Source: Bradyrhizobium manausense (GTDB lineage Bacteria > Pseudomonadota > Alphaproteobacteria > Rhizobiales > Xanthobacteraceae). From it: 64,000 nt of DNA. The DNA is taken from assembly GCF_018131105.1 (NCBI RefSeq), contig NZ_JAFCJI010000001.1, positions 124,001 to 188,000 on the forward strand. Direction: 5' to 3'. Shown here in pieces: positions 27,305 through 37,001 of the stretch. Position numbers and translations under genes: made by a program. How positions within the stretch are numbered: position 1 is the stretch's first letter; every line of letters starts with the position of its first letter. The notes beneath the pieces were generated by a model, which was given only the letters and a program-made list of their open reading frames with translations, was not told the origin of the DNA and searched no databases.

Positions 27305-27491
27305 GCGCCGAGGAAATTGAAGCGCGTTGCGTGCGGCGGTCGATTGTTGTCGAGTTGTCCTGGGCTTGCCGAACTTCACCCCCGATCGCCATCGATCGTG
27401 TTCCCGCGCCGACGGCTACTGTGCATGGGGTTGTTTTCGCGTTTTTCATTCTTGTTCTTGATTTGTTCCTTTCTCGTGCTATCTTGCTGGC

Positions 27492-28655
27492 ATGAGTCCA
27501 GCTTCTTCTTCTGCTCTCAAGCACCCGCCGGTCACGGCGCCCTCCGAGCCGGCGGGTGCGCCTTCCGATTTCCCCGAGCTTGGCGTCGCCATCGACCGTG
27601 CGCGCCGGCGCGGGCGGGGCGCGCAGTCCAATGCCAGCGGCCGTTACGAGGCCGAGGCACGCGTCGCCTTCGACGATGGCTGGCAGAGCCTGGAAGAGCT
27701 GCCGCCGTTCAGGACGACGGTGGCGGTGGACACATCGCGCAAGGTGATCACCCGCAACGACTCGCCCGATATCGGTTTCGACCGCTCGATCAATCCCTAT
27801 CGCGGCTGTGAGCACGGCTGCGTCTATTGCTTCGCGCGACCGACGCATGCCTATCTCGGTCTGTCGCCGGGGCTCGACTTCGAGTCGAAGCTGTTCGTGA
27901 AGCCCGAGGCACCGGCGCTGCTCGAGAAGGAACTCGCCGCGTCAGGCTACGAGCCGCGGATGATCGCGATCGGCACCAACACCGATCCCTACCAGCCGAT
28001 CGAGCGCGAGCGCAAAATCATGCGCGGCATTCTGGAGGTGCTGGAGCGCACCGGCCATCCCGTCGGCATCGTCACCAAATCCGCGCTTGTGACCCGTGAC
28101 ATCGACATTCTCGCGCGCATGGCCAAGCGCAACCTCGCCAAGGTCGCGATCTCGGTGACCTCGCTCGACCCGAAACTCGCGCGCACCATGGAGCCGCGCG
28201 CCTCGACGCCACCGAAGCGGCTGGAGGCGTTGAAGCAGCTTTCGGACGCCGGCATCCCGACTACCGTCATGGTGGCGCCCGTCATCCCCGCGCTGAACGA
28301 TTCCGAGATCGAGCGCATCCTGGATGCCGCGACCCATGCGGGCGTCAAGGAAGCTTCCTACGTGCTGCTGCGGCTGCCGCTGGAAGTGCGCGATCTCTTC
28401 CGCGAATGGCTGATGGCGAATTATCCGGACCGCTATCGCCACGTCTTCACGCTGATCCGCGACATGCGCGGTGGCCGCGACTACGACGCGAAATGGGGCG
28501 AGCGCATGAAGGGCACGGGACCGATGGCCTGGACCATCGGGCGTCGCTTCGAGATCGCCTGCGACAGGCTCGGGCTCAACAAGCGCCGCTCGAAGCTGAC
28601 CACGGATCATTTTGCACGGCCGAAGCAGAACGGCGAGCAGCTCAGCCTGTTCTAG
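27492..28655 (+). CDS. Radical SAM protein, PA0069/SplB-like family
   Basis: 387 residues. The radical SAM motif is CEHGCVYC (C-x3-C-x2-C), in NPYRGCEHGCVYCFARPTH, the signature of the PA0069 family (Rv2578c-like), which is related to spore photoproduct lyase. The N-terminus is a basic, disordered extension. The cluster cleaves SAM to start radical chemistry; the substrate of this family is not established. The VOC gene follows by 24 nt, so they likely form an operon. Confidence 0.9.
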   Translation: MSPASSSALKHPPVTAPSEPAGAPSDFPELGVAIDRARRRGRGAQSNASGRYEAEARVAFDDGWQSLEELPPFRTTVAVDTSRKVITRNDSPDIGFDRSINPYRGCEHGCVYCFARPTHAYLGLSPGLDFESKLFVKPEAPALLEKELAASGYEPRMIAIGTNTDPYQPIERERKIMRGILEVLERTGHPVGIVTKSALVTRDIDILARMAKRNLAKVAISVTSLDPKLARTMEPRASTPPKRLEALKQLSDAGIPTTVMVAPVIPALNDSEIERILDAATHAGVKEASYVLLRLPLEVRDLFREWLMANYPDRYRHVFTLIRDMRGGRDYDAKWGERMKGTGPMAWTIGRRFEIACDRLGLNKRRSKLTTDHFARPKQNGEQLSLF

Positions 28656-28679
28656 GGTGCGGAGCGAACGAGGTGTGTG

Positions 28680-29135
28680 ATGAGTAAGGAACTGCCGGCT
28701 CCGGTGCCCCGACTGACGGTGATCACGCTCGGCGTCCGCGACATCCGCGCCAGCATCGCCTTCTACGCCGCGCTCGGGTTTTCGCGCCGGTTGAAAGCGA
28801 CGGGCGAGGCCGTTGCGTTCTTCGACACCGGTGGTCCGGTGCTGGGCCTGTTCCCCTGGGATCAGCTTGCCGATGACGCGAAGCTGCCGGACCAGCCGAG
28901 GCCGACGACCTTCCGCGGCGTCACGCTGGCCTGGAACTGCGCGACACGCGAGGAGGTCGATACGGTGCTGGCGTTCGCGCTCGGCAAAGGCGGAACATTG
29001 TTGAGGGCCGCGCACGAGACCGATTACAGCGGCTATTCCGGCTATTTTGCCGATCCCGACGGCCATCCCTGGGAGGTCGTCGTCGCGCCCGGCATCGAGG
29101 TCGGCGACGACAGGCGGGTGCATCTGGCGGAGTAG
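28680..29135 (+). CDS. VOC (glyoxalase/bleomycin-resistance) family protein
   Basis: 151 residues with two betaalphabetabetabeta modules: TVITLGVRDIRASIAFYAALG at the start and SGYFADPDGHPWEVVVAPG at the end. Residues in FADPDGHPWE match the metal-binding edge of VOC proteins. The ATG at 28680 has GAGG 6 nt upstream. It follows the radical SAM gene. The reaction is unknown (lyase, isomerase, dioxygenase or drug binding). Confidence 0.88.
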   Translation: MSKELPAPVPRLTVITLGVRDIRASIAFYAALGFSRRLKATGEAVAFFDTGGPVLGLFPWDQLADDAKLPDQPRPTTFRGVTLAWNCATREEVDTVLAFALGKGGTLLRAAHETDYSGYSGYFADPDGHPWEVVVAPGIEVGDDRRVHLAE

Positions 29136-29212
29136 GGCGGTTCGTCTGAATAACGGGAATTGCGAGGGGTTCCCGGTTGCGCTGGCCGGGCGGCTTGCGC
29201 ACGATCCCGGCC

Positions 29213-29998
29213 ATGATTCGGGACAAGTCCGCCAAAAAGCCGGCCAAAGATGCGCCGGAGAAGGTCGCTGCGAAGAAGGCGGTACCCGCCAAGGCGAGCT
29301 TCCGCCGTGAGCGCGCGCTGATCAAGCGCGGCATCTGGCCCGTGGCTGGCTGCGACGAGGCCGGTCGAGGGCCGCTCGCGGGCCCCGTGGTCGCGGCCGC
29401 CGTGATTCTCGATCCCGACCGCATCCCGCGCGGTATCGACGATTCGAAGCGGCTGACTGCCGAAGAGCGCGAAAGGCTGTTCGACAAGATCTGCGCCACC
29501 GCGCAGGTCTCGGTCGCCGTCGCCTCGCCCGCCCGCATCGACCGCGACAACATCCTGCGCGCCTCGCTGTGGGCGCTGAAGCGCGCGGTGGTGGCGTTGC
29601 CCGAAGCGCCCAGGCACGTCTTTGTCGACGGCCGCGATCGCCTCGACACCGCCTGCGACTGCGAGGCCGTGATCGGCGGCGACGGCATCGTGCTTTCGAT
29701 TGCGGCGGCCTCGATCGTCGCCAAGGTGACACGCGATCGGTTGATGTGTGCGCTGGCGCAGGACTGCCCGGGCTACGGCTTCGAGCAGCACAAGGGCTAT
29801 GGCGTGCCCGAGCATCTCGACGCGCTCAGTCGTCTCGGCCCAACCATCCACCACCGCAGCTTCTTCGCTCCCGTCGCCGCCGCCCGCGCCAAGCACATGC
29901 CCTGGACCGTCGAGCCGGTGCAGGATCTGTTCGAGGTCGCCGAGGTCGAGGTGCAGGTGGAGACGACGGTTGAAATCGACGCTTCGGCGGGCCCCTAG
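29213..29998 (+). CDS. rnhB: Ribonuclease HII with basic N-terminal extension
   Basis: 261 residues. The catalytic motif [14 protein letters not shown] (Asp-Glu) starts near residue 46, followed by [12 protein letters not shown] and the third acid in [23 protein letters not shown] is conserved. It cuts RNA in RNA-DNA hybrids, including single ribonucleotides. The first 40 residues are Lys/Ala/Pro-rich ([19 protein letters not shown]), absent from the E. coli enzyme, and resemble the tail on ppdK in this window. The start at 29213 has no strong ribosome binding site, so its exact place is open. Confidence 0.95.
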   Translation: MIRDKSAKKPAKDAPEKVAAKKAVPAKASFRRERALIKRGIWPVAGCDEAGRGPLAGPVVAAAVILDPDRIPRGIDDSKRLTAEERERLFDKICATAQVSVAVASPARIDRDNILRASLWALKRAVVALPEAPRHVFVDGRDRLDTACDCEAVIGGDGIVLSIAAASIVAKVTRDRLMCALAQDCPGYGFEQHKGYGVPEHLDALSRLGPTIHHRSFFAPVAAARAKHMPWTVEPVQDLFEVAEVEVQVETTVEIDASAGP

Positions 29999-30097
29999 CG
30001 TAGACTGTCGTTGCCACGACGCGTGGCGGCCTTTATCAAAACAGGCGTGAGCGAATAGGGCCGGCTGGACGGGTTGGCTGCATCTTGCGGGCGTTGC

Positions 30098-31606
30098 ATG
30101 CGGTTTACCTCCCTGGTCATCGAGCTCATTCGCGCCCGGCCGCGGCTGATCGTCTGGATTGCCGTGCTGCTCCAGGCCGCGATGTGGCTGGTGGTGGCGC
30201 TCCTGTTCTACCGCAGCCCGCCCGGCAGCCTCGCGACCCTGCTGGCCTTCGGCCGCGAGTACCAGGTCGGCACCGATCTCGGCCCGCCGCTGTCGGTCTG
30301 GCTTGCCGATATCGCCTATCGCGCTGCCGGCGGCCACATGTTCGGCGTCTACGTCCTCGCCGAGCTCTGCGAGATCGCGACCTTCATCACGCTCTATCAT
30401 CTGGCGCGCGCCGTGGTCGGCACCCAGCAGGCAGTGCTCGCCGTGCTCCTGACCATGACGGTGCTGGCGTTCTCCTCGTCTGCGCTCGATTTCGGCCCGC
30501 TGATTCTCGCACGGCCGCTCTGGGCGCTGTTGCTGCTCCATTCCTGGCAGATCATCGGGCAGCGCCGGGGCAACGCCTGGTTCGCCTGGTCGATTGAAGC
30601 GGGCCTCCTGCTCCTGACCACGCCGGCCGCGATCTTGCTGCTCGCACTGCTCGTCATCTTCGCACTCTCCACCGCCGGCGGGCGGCGGACATTGCGCGCG
30701 CTCGATCCGCTGTTCGCACTCGTCGTCGTCGCCGTGCTGGCGTTGCCTTATGCCGTCTGGCTGATGCGCGCCGAGACCCTTGTGCTGCCGCCCCTGCCGC
30801 AAGTGACTGATCTTGGCGCCCGCGCGATCCACGGCGCCTGGCTGCTCGGCGGGCTCGTGCTCGGCGCGATCGCAGTTCCGGTGCTGAGCTTCCTCAACAC
30901 ATCCCTGTTCGCGGGCAAGAGCGAGGAGGCGCCGATCATCTACCGGCCGCCGGTCGAGCCGCTCGCACGCAACTTCGTCTATTTCTTCGCGCTAGCACCG
31001 GCGATCGGCGCGGTCCTGATCTCCGGCCTGTTCGGGTTCGAGGCCGTCGTCGGCGGCGCCGGCGTTGTGCTGGTCATGTCGGGCCTCGCCATGGTCGTGG
31101 CAGCAGGCGATCTCATCGCCATGCGCGGCGCGCGGATGCTGCGCTCGGTGTGGGCGGCGGCCGTCGTGGCCCCCGCCGCCGGTGTCATGCTGGCCGTATT
31201 GTTCATGCCCTGGAGCGGCACCGGCGAGATCGCGACCTCGATGCCGGCGCGCGCGATCTCGGATTTCTTCGACGAGAGCTTTGCCCGCCGCACCAACCAC
31301 CGCCTGCGCGCGGTCGCAGGTGAAACCCAGCTTGCCAGCCTGATCACGCTGCATTCCGGCCGGCCGCACCTCTTCATCGATGCCAATCCGGCGCGCACAC
31401 CATGGATGTCGCAGGCCAAGTTCAGCGAGAGCGGCGGCGTCGTGGTGTGGCGCGCTTCCGATACTGCGGGGACCCCTCCGCCCGAAATCCTCGCGCGCTT
31501 CCCCGGCATCGTGCCCGAAGTGCCGCGCGCCTTCGAATGGCTGGTGACGGGACGCCAGCAATTGTTGCGCATCGGCTGGGCCATCGTGCGGCCGAAGGGA
31601 AGCTAG
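30098..31606 (+). CDS. GT39/ArnT-like polytopic glycosyltransferase
   Basis: 502 residues with about ten membrane helices, followed by a soluble C-terminal domain of about 120 residues. The first extracytoplasmic loop has the sequence TDLGPPLSVWLADIAYR, where PMT/ArnT enzymes carry their catalytic Asp-rich loop. Such enzymes transfer sugars from polyprenyl-phosphate donors outside the membrane. The donor and acceptor are not identifiable. The start at 30098 (MRFTSLV) fits the first helix; there is an in-frame TTG/GTG-type start at 30074. Confidence 0.78.
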   Translation: MRFTSLVIELIRARPRLIVWIAVLLQAAMWLVVALLFYRSPPGSLATLLAFGREYQVGTDLGPPLSVWLADIAYRAAGGHMFGVYVLAELCEIATFITLYHLARAVVGTQQAVLAVLLTMTVLAFSSSALDFGPLILARPLWALLLLHSWQIIGQRRGNAWFAWSIEAGLLLLTTPAAILLLALLVIFALSTAGGRRTLRALDPLFALVVVAVLALPYAVWLMRAETLVLPPLPQVTDLGARAIHGAWLLGGLVLGAIAVPVLSFLNTSLFAGKSEEAPIIYRPPVEPLARNFVYFFALAPAIGAVLISGLFGFEAVVGGAGVVLVMSGLAMVVAAGDLIAMRGARMLRSVWAAAVVAPAAGVMLAVLFMPWSGTGEIATSMPARAISDFFDESFARRTNHRLRAVAGETQLASLITLHSGRPHLFIDANPARTPWMSQAKFSESGGVVVWRASDTAGTPPPEILARFPGIVPEVPRAFEWLVTGRQQLLRIGWAIVRPKGS

Positions 31607-31640
31607 ACCGCAGACATTGGCAGTCATTTGGGGGCTCGTG

Positions 31641-32240
31641 ATGGATTTGAATCCGCCGACTGGCTCAGAGATTTCGATCAGGCGAGGTGACCAGGGCCCG
31701 CTTATCATCATTCCGGCGAAGGGAAGTCCGGCGCGCTATTTCGGCGGCTTGTTCCTGCTGTTCTGGCTGGGCGGTTGGGCGTTCGGCTTCAAATCGGTCC
31801 TGACGAAGCTGCTATCCGGAAACGGCAACGCCTTTGAAGTCTTTTGGCTCGGCGGCTGGACGGTTGGCGGCGTGCTTGCAGCCTACACGGCGTTTCGGAT
31901 CTTTCGCCCCGGCGTGCCGGAGACGCTCCTGCTCAAGCGTGCCAGCATCGACTACGATGCCGGAATTCCGCCGCTGGAGCTGAACACCTATCAGAAACGA
32001 AGGAACTTCTGGAGCTCGCTCTTCGTGAAGCGGCTTCGCGCTGAGCTCGGTCGCCAGGAACTCATATCGCTCCGCCTACGCGAAACGGAGGAGGGCAATC
32101 GGCTGACCGTCGACATCGGTGCCAAGCGTGTCGAACTCGCAGCGCGGGCGAGCGAGGTTGAACGGGAATGGCTGGGCCGCCTGCTGGCGGACCGCTACGC
32201 GCTTCCTCAAATCATGTTGGGCACAGTAGGCAAGACCTGA
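31641..32240 (+). CDS. Hypothetical protein with two membrane segments
   Basis: 199 residues not recognised. Two hydrophobic segments (about 29-50, rich in Gly/Trp/Phe, and about 65-88) form a likely hairpin, followed by a soluble C-terminal half of about 110 residues with regular charged pattern (RLRAELGRQELISLRLRETEEG). A GGGGG run lies 7 nt upstream of the ATG. It is 34 nt after the GT39-like gene and may be co-transcribed with it. It converges on the uracil-DNA glycosylase gene. Confidence 0.7.
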   Translation: MDLNPPTGSEISIRRGDQGPLIIIPAKGSPARYFGGLFLLFWLGGWAFGFKSVLTKLLSGNGNAFEVFWLGGWTVGGVLAAYTAFRIFRPGVPETLLLKRASIDYDAGIPPLELNTYQKRRNFWSSLFVKRLRAELGRQELISLRLRETEEGNRLTVDIGAKRVELAARASEVEREWLGRLLADRYALPQIMLGTVGKT

Positions 32241-32246
32241 CAGAGC

Positions 32247-33050
32247 TCAGGCCGCCAGCGCCTTTGCGATCGAGCGCAGATCCTGCCAGGCCAGCCTCTT
32301 GTACGACGGCGAGCGCAAGAGATAGGCCGGGTGGAAAGTCGGCAGCGCGCGGATGGTACGTTGGCCGGTCTCGTATTCGAACCAGCGCCCGCGCGTGCGC
32401 ATGATACCTTCGCGAGTCGAGAGCAGTGTCTGCGTCGAAGGATTGCCGAGCGTTACCAGCACATCGGGGTTCACCAGCTCGATATGACGCTGGATGAAGG
32501 GCAGGCAGATCTGCGTTTCCTGCGGCGTCGGCGTACGATTGCCGGGCGGCCGCCAGGGGATCACGTTGGTGATGTAAGCCGTAGCCCGGTTAAGCCCGAT
32601 CGCGCCGATCATGAGATCGAGCAGCTTGCCGCTGCGTCCGACGAAGGGTAGCCCCTCGATGTCCTCGTCGCGGCCCGGCGCCTCGCCGACGAACATGATG
32701 CGCGCCTGCGGATTGCCGTCGGCAAATACCAGTCGTGTCGCGGTGTGCTTGAGCGCGCAGCCTTCGAAGTTTTGCATGAGCTCGCGCAAGGCCTCGAGCG
32801 TCGGTGCCGTGCGCGCGGCCTCGCGCGCCGAGGCGATCGCGATGTCGGGGGCCGGAGCTGCCTCGCCGCGCATCACCGCAGGCGCGGCGACAGGCCGCGG
32901 TGCTTCGACCGGCGCCACGCGCGGCGCCGGCGGCGGGGCGTCTAATTCCGCGAGGCGGTCGACCGGCTCCTCCGCGAGCGCGCAGTCGACTCCAGCCTCC
33001 AGATAGAAGGCGAGAAGCTCTCGGACGGTGGGGGCGGGCTCAGGGATCAT
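32247..33050 (-). CDS. Family 4-like uracil-DNA glycosylase lacking two cluster cysteines
   Basis: 267 residues. Motif [21 protein letters not shown], the [18 protein letters not shown] segment and the motif FHPAYLLR place it in the family 4 UDG superfamily. Family 4 enzymes hold a [4Fe-4S] cluster with four Cys: two in CxxC near the domain start, one in NVxxCRPP and one in ExxxC. Here the first is C-x2-K and the third is Trp (IPWRPP), leaving only two candidate Cys. It should remove uracil from DNA. The first 90 residues are Pro/Ala-rich linker. It is divergent from ETF-QO. Confidence 0.88.
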   Translation of the reverse strand: MIPEPAPTVRELLAFYLEAGVDCALAEEPVDRLAELDAPPPAPRVAPVEAPRPVAAPAVMRGEAAPAPDIAIASAREAARTAPTLEALRELMQNFEGCALKHTATRLVFADGNPQARIMFVGEAPGRDEDIEGLPFVGRSGKLLDLMIGAIGLNRATAYITNVIPWRPPGNRTPTPQETQICLPFIQRHIELVNPDVLVTLGNPSTQTLLSTREGIMRTRGRWFEYETGQRTIRALPTFHPAYLLRSPSYKRLAWQDLRSIAKALAA

Positions 33051-33187
33051 TTTGGAAAGTCAGACTATTAGTTCATCTTAGGGCGCCTTGCATCCCAGCG
33101 GAACGCATTTCCGTAGTTGTCCTACCCGGAAAAATCGGAAACAAGGGAGCGCAAATGGCAAGGAACCGTCTCAAGGGCTGAGATCAG

Positions 33188-34849
33188 ATGAGCACCGAAG
33201 AACTTCCCCCGCGCGAATCCATGGAATTCGACGTCGTCATCGTCGGCGCCGGCCCCTCGGGCCTGGCCGCGGCGATCCGGCTGAAGCAGATCAATGCCGA
33301 TCTCAACGTCGTCGTGGTGGAGAAGGGGTCCGAGGTCGGTGCGCATATTCTCTCCGGCGCCGTGATCGATCCTGCTGGACTCGACAAGCTGATCCCGGAC
33401 TGGCGCGAGGATTCTGATTGTCCGCTGAAGACGCAGGTCAAGGACGATCGCTTCTACTGGATGACCGGTGGCGGCGCGATCAAGCTGCCGAACTTCATCA
33501 TGCCGCCGCTGATGAACAACCATCACTGCTATATCGGCTCGCTCGGCAATGTCTGCCGCTGGCTCGCGCGCAAGGCCGAGGCGCTCGGCGTCGAGATCTA
33601 TCCGGGCTTTGCGGCCGCCGAAGTGCTCTACGACGAGCAGGGCGCGGTGAAGGGCATCGCTACCGGCGACATGGGCATCGGCCGCGATGGCAAGCCGAAG
33701 GACTCCTTCACCCGCGGTATGGAATTGCTCGGCAAGTACACGCTGTTCGCCGAAGGCGCGCGCGGCAGCCTGACCAAGCAGCTGATCGCGAAGTTCGCGC
33801 TCGACTCCAAGAGCGAGCCGGCGAAGTTCGGCATCGGCCTCAAGGAAGTCTGGCAGATTGATCCCGCCAAGCACCAGAAGGGCATGATCCAGCATTCGTT
33901 CGGCTGGCCGCTCGACCTCAAGACGGGCGGTGGTTCGTTCCTCTATCATTACGACGACAATCTCGTCGCTGTCGGCTTCGTCGTGCATCTGAACTACGAC
34001 GATCCGTATCTGTCGCCATTCGATGAATTCCAGCGCTTCAAGACCCATCCCTCGATCCGCGGCACCTTCGAAGGCGCCAAGCGCCTTGCCTATGGCGCGC
34101 GCGCCATCACCGAGGGCGGCTACCAGTCGGTGCCGAAGCTGACTTTCCCCGGCGGCGCGCTGGTGGGTTGTGCGGCCGGATTCGTCAACGTGCCGCGCAT
34201 CAAGGGCGTGCACAATGCGATGGGCACCGGCATGCTGGCGGCCGAACATGTCGCAGCCGCGCTCGCGGCCGATCGCGCCAATGATGAGATCGTCGACTAC
34301 GAGAACGCCTGGCGGTCCTCGTCGGTCGGCAAGGATTTGTTCCTGGTCCGTAACGTCAAGCCGCTGTGGTCGAAGTTCGGCACCGTCCTGGGCGTCGCGC
34401 TCGGCGGCTTCGACATGTGGTTCAACACGCTGTTCGGCACCTCGCTGTTCGGCACGCAGTCGCACGCCAAAGCCGATCGCTCGACGCTCGACCCGGCCAA
34501 GCAGCACGCGCCGAAGAACTACCCGAAGCCGGACGGCAAGATCTCGTTCGACAAGCTGTCCTCGGTGTTCCTGTCCAACACCAATCACGAAGAGGACCAG
34601 CCCGTCCATCTCCGGGTCGCCGACATGAATCTCCAGAAGATGTCCGAGCATGACGTCTTTGCCGGTCCCTCGAACCGCTATTGCCCGGCCGGCGTCTATG
34701 AATGGGTCGAGGAGGGCGCTGCGCCGCGCTACCAGATCAACGCCCAGAACTGCGTCCACTGCAAAACCTGCGACGTGAAGGATCCCAACGGCAACATTAC
34801 CTGGGTTCCTCCGGAGGGCGGCGGCGGCCCGAACTACGAGGCGATGTAA
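33188..34849 (+). CDS. Electron transfer flavoprotein-ubiquinone oxidoreductase
   Basis: 553 residues, the usual length. The N-terminal FAD motif is VIVGAGPSGLAAAIR, a membrane-associating and quinone-binding region lies in the middle, and the C-terminal ferredoxin-like part has Cys in NRYCPAGVYEW and in NCVHCKTCDVKDP, ligands of the [4Fe-4S] cluster. It passes electrons from ETF (fatty acid and amino acid dehydrogenases) to ubiquinone at the inner membrane. etfAB are not in this window. The related fixC serves nitrogen fixation, but this length and C-terminus fit the housekeeping enzyme. Confidence 0.96.
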   Translation: MSTEELPPRESMEFDVVIVGAGPSGLAAAIRLKQINADLNVVVVEKGSEVGAHILSGAVIDPAGLDKLIPDWREDSDCPLKTQVKDDRFYWMTGGGAIKLPNFIMPPLMNNHHCYIGSLGNVCRWLARKAEALGVEIYPGFAAAEVLYDEQGAVKGIATGDMGIGRDGKPKDSFTRGMELLGKYTLFAEGARGSLTKQLIAKFALDSKSEPAKFGIGLKEVWQIDPAKHQKGMIQHSFGWPLDLKTGGGSFLYHYDDNLVAVGFVVHLNYDDPYLSPFDEFQRFKTHPSIRGTFEGAKRLAYGARAITEGGYQSVPKLTFPGGALVGCAAGFVNVPRIKGVHNAMGTGMLAAEHVAAALAADRANDEIVDYENAWRSSSVGKDLFLVRNVKPLWSKFGTVLGVALGGFDMWFNTLFGTSLFGTQSHAKADRSTLDPAKQHAPKNYPKPDGKISFDKLSSVFLSNTNHEEDQPVHLRVADMNLQKMSEHDVFAGPSNRYCPAGVYEWVEEGAAPRYQINAQNCVHCKTCDVKDPNGNITWVPPEGGGGPNYEAM

Positions 34850-35166
34850 GGACGCGTCAGGCGACCAAATAGGTCCGAAGAGTGATGTAGCGCACGTTCG
34901 CGTGAGACCGGAAGCACCACGGGTGCCCGCGGCCACGATAAGGCCATAGTAGCGGCGTCTTGGGGCGCTCCTGACCGTCACTTGAACGGTTACTAGGCCG
35001 ATTTGGGGCGTGCGAAGGGGATCGCCCGGTCCGAATCCTTGCGGTGAAGCGCCAAAAGCGGCATTGTCCCGACCCGACGGTTCCGGGTCCCTGTCGCCGG
35101 CGGCGTTCGCGTGCGAGACGGCCTTTTGCTTCAAACCCAGGCACTACCAACTCAAGGCGAGCCCTG
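34850..35166. other. 317-bp intergenic region
   Basis: Between ETF-QO and the TPR gene. No gene or RNA is seen. A possible minus-strand ORF (34857-35327) overlaps the TPR signal peptide region and has no family features; I take it as a shadow. The region should hold the TPR gene promoter. Confidence 0.5.
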
Positions 35167-36963
35167 ATGTTTTCAAATCGTTTCAACCGCTGGACTGCTG
35201 CTGCCATCGCCCTTGCCGGCTCTGCGATCGTGGCGGTCCCCGGCGCGGTGCTGGCGCAGACGCCGGACCATCCGGCCGACACGGCGGCGCAGTTTCCGAC
35301 CCGGAACGATCTGAAGTCGCTCACCACCGCCGGCAGTTATCTCGCCGCGCGTCACGCCAGTGTCGAGCGCGATGCGACCTCCGCCTCCGCCTTCTACCGG
35401 TCCGCGCTGCGCACCGATCCCAAGAACAACGAGTTGCTCGACCGCGCCTTCATCTCCTCGGTTGACGATGGCGACATTGACGAAGCGGTCAAGCTCGCCG
35501 AGCGCATCCTCACCATCGACAAGACCAATCGCGTCGCGCGCCTCGTGGTTGGCGTGCATGATCTGAAGCTGAAGAAATATTCGAGCGCGCAAAGCAACAT
35601 CAACCAGTCGATTCGCGGACCGATCACCGACCTCGTCGCCACGCTGCTGTCCGGTTGGGCCGCCTATGGCGCTGGCGATGCCAAGGGCGCGGTTGCGTCC
35701 ATCGACAAGCTGGCCGGTCCCGAATGGTATCCGCTGTTCAAGGACCTGCACGCCGGCATGATTCTCGAAAACGCCGGCAAGGAGAAGGACGCCGGCGTCC
35801 GTTTCGAGCGCGCTTACAAGCTCGACGATTCCATGCTGCGCGTCAGCGAAGCCTATGCGCGCTGGCTGTCGCGTAACAAGGACGCGGCCTCGGCGACGGC
35901 GGTTTATGAAGCCTTCGACAAGAAACTCGCCCGCCATCCGCTGATCGTGGAAGGTCTGCGTGAGACCAAGGCCGGCAAGAAGATGCCGCCGCTGGTCGAT
36001 TCCGCGCAGGCCGGTGCAGCCGAGGCGCTCTACGGCATCGGCGCGACGCTGACCCGCCGCGGTGGCGAGGATCTCGCGCTGGTCTATCTCCAGCTCGCGC
36101 TCTATCTCCAGCCCGCGCATCCGCTGGCCTTGCTCTCGCTCGCCGACCTCTATGAATCGGTGAAGCGGCCGCAGATGGCGATCAAGATCTATGAGCGCGT
36201 GCCGTCGTCCTCGCCCCTGAAGCGCAACGCGCAGATCCAGCTCGCCATTGACCTGGATTCCGCCGACCGCACCGACGAGGCGATCAAGATCCTCAAGGGC
36301 GTGACCGCCGAGGATTCCAAGGATCTCGAAGCCATCATGGCGCTCGGCAATCTCGAACGCGGCCGCAAGAAGTTCGGCGACTGCGGTGCGACCTATTCGC
36401 AAGGTATCGCCGTGCTGCCGGCCGGCAACGACAAGGCCAACAGCGTCTGGTACTATTATCGCGGCATTTGCGAGGAGCGCTCCAAGGAGTGGGCCAAGGC
36501 CGAAGCCGACATGAAGAAGGCGCTCGAGCTCCAGCCCGACCAGCCCCATGTCCTGAACTATCTCGGCTATTCCTGGATTGACCAGGGCGTGAATCTCGAC
36601 GAAGGCATGAAGATGATCAAGCGTGCCGTCGAGCAGCGTCCCGACGACGGCTACATCGTCGACTCCCTCGGCTGGGCCTATTACCGCATTGGCAATTATG
36701 AAGAGGCCGTCAAGAACCTCGAGCGCGCGATCGATCTGAAGCCCGAGGATCCCACCATCAACGATCATCTCGGCGACGCCTACTGGCGCGTCGGCCGCAC
36801 GCTGGAAGCCAAATTCCAGTGGGCGCATGCCCGCGATCTCAAGCCCGAGGCGGAAGAGCTTCCGAAGATCGAGGCCAAGATCGCCAACGGCATGACGGAT
36901 GACGCCTCGAATTCTTCGGCCGCGCAGGCGGACAAGAAGAAAGACGACGGCAAGGGCGGCTGA
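35167..36963 (+). CDS. Exported tetratricopeptide repeat protein
   Basis: 598 residues. A signal peptide ends at about residue 30 (AVLAQTP). The rest is alpha-helical with at least ten TPR-like units; the clearest are near 470-560 (EEAVKNLERAIDLKPEDPT and similar). The C-terminus is Lys/Asp-rich. It is likely periplasmic or outer-membrane associated and a scaffold for protein-protein contacts. An upstream in-frame ATG at 35044 gives a long basic stretch and is rejected. ispE follows at 38 nt, so they likely share a transcript. Confidence 0.9.
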   Translation: MFSNRFNRWTAAAIALAGSAIVAVPGAVLAQTPDHPADTAAQFPTRNDLKSLTTAGSYLAARHASVERDATSASAFYRSALRTDPKNNELLDRAFISSVDDGDIDEAVKLAERILTIDKTNRVARLVVGVHDLKLKKYSSAQSNINQSIRGPITDLVATLLSGWAAYGAGDAKGAVASIDKLAGPEWYPLFKDLHAGMILENAGKEKDAGVRFERAYKLDDSMLRVSEAYARWLSRNKDAASATAVYEAFDKKLARHPLIVEGLRETKAGKKMPPLVDSAQAGAAEALYGIGATLTRRGGEDLALVYLQLALYLQPAHPLALLSLADLYESVKRPQMAIKIYERVPSSSPLKRNAQIQLAIDLDSADRTDEAIKILKGVTAEDSKDLEAIMALGNLERGRKKFGDCGATYSQGIAVLPAGNDKANSVWYYYRGICEERSKEWAKAEADMKKALELQPDQPHVLNYLGYSWIDQGVNLDEGMKMIKRAVEQRPDDGYIVDSLGWAYYRIGNYEEAVKNLERAIDLKPEDPTINDHLGDAYWRVGRTLEAKFQWAHARDLKPEAEELPKIEAKIANGMTDDASNSSAAQADKKKDDGKGG

Positions 36964-37001
36964 TCCAAGTAACTGGATAGGTAACTGGGGGCGTATCGCC
37001 G

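Noticed and set aside
33188..34849. ETF-QO as the nitrogen-fixation gene fixC
   Set aside because: FixC is shorter and occurs with fixABX. Here the 553-residue chain has the full C-terminal four-Cys cluster domain and no fixA/B/X nearby.
34857..35327. 156-codon minus-strand ORF between ETF-QO and the TPR gene
   Set aside because: It overlaps the signal peptide region of the TPR gene, has no family features and no ribosome binding site.
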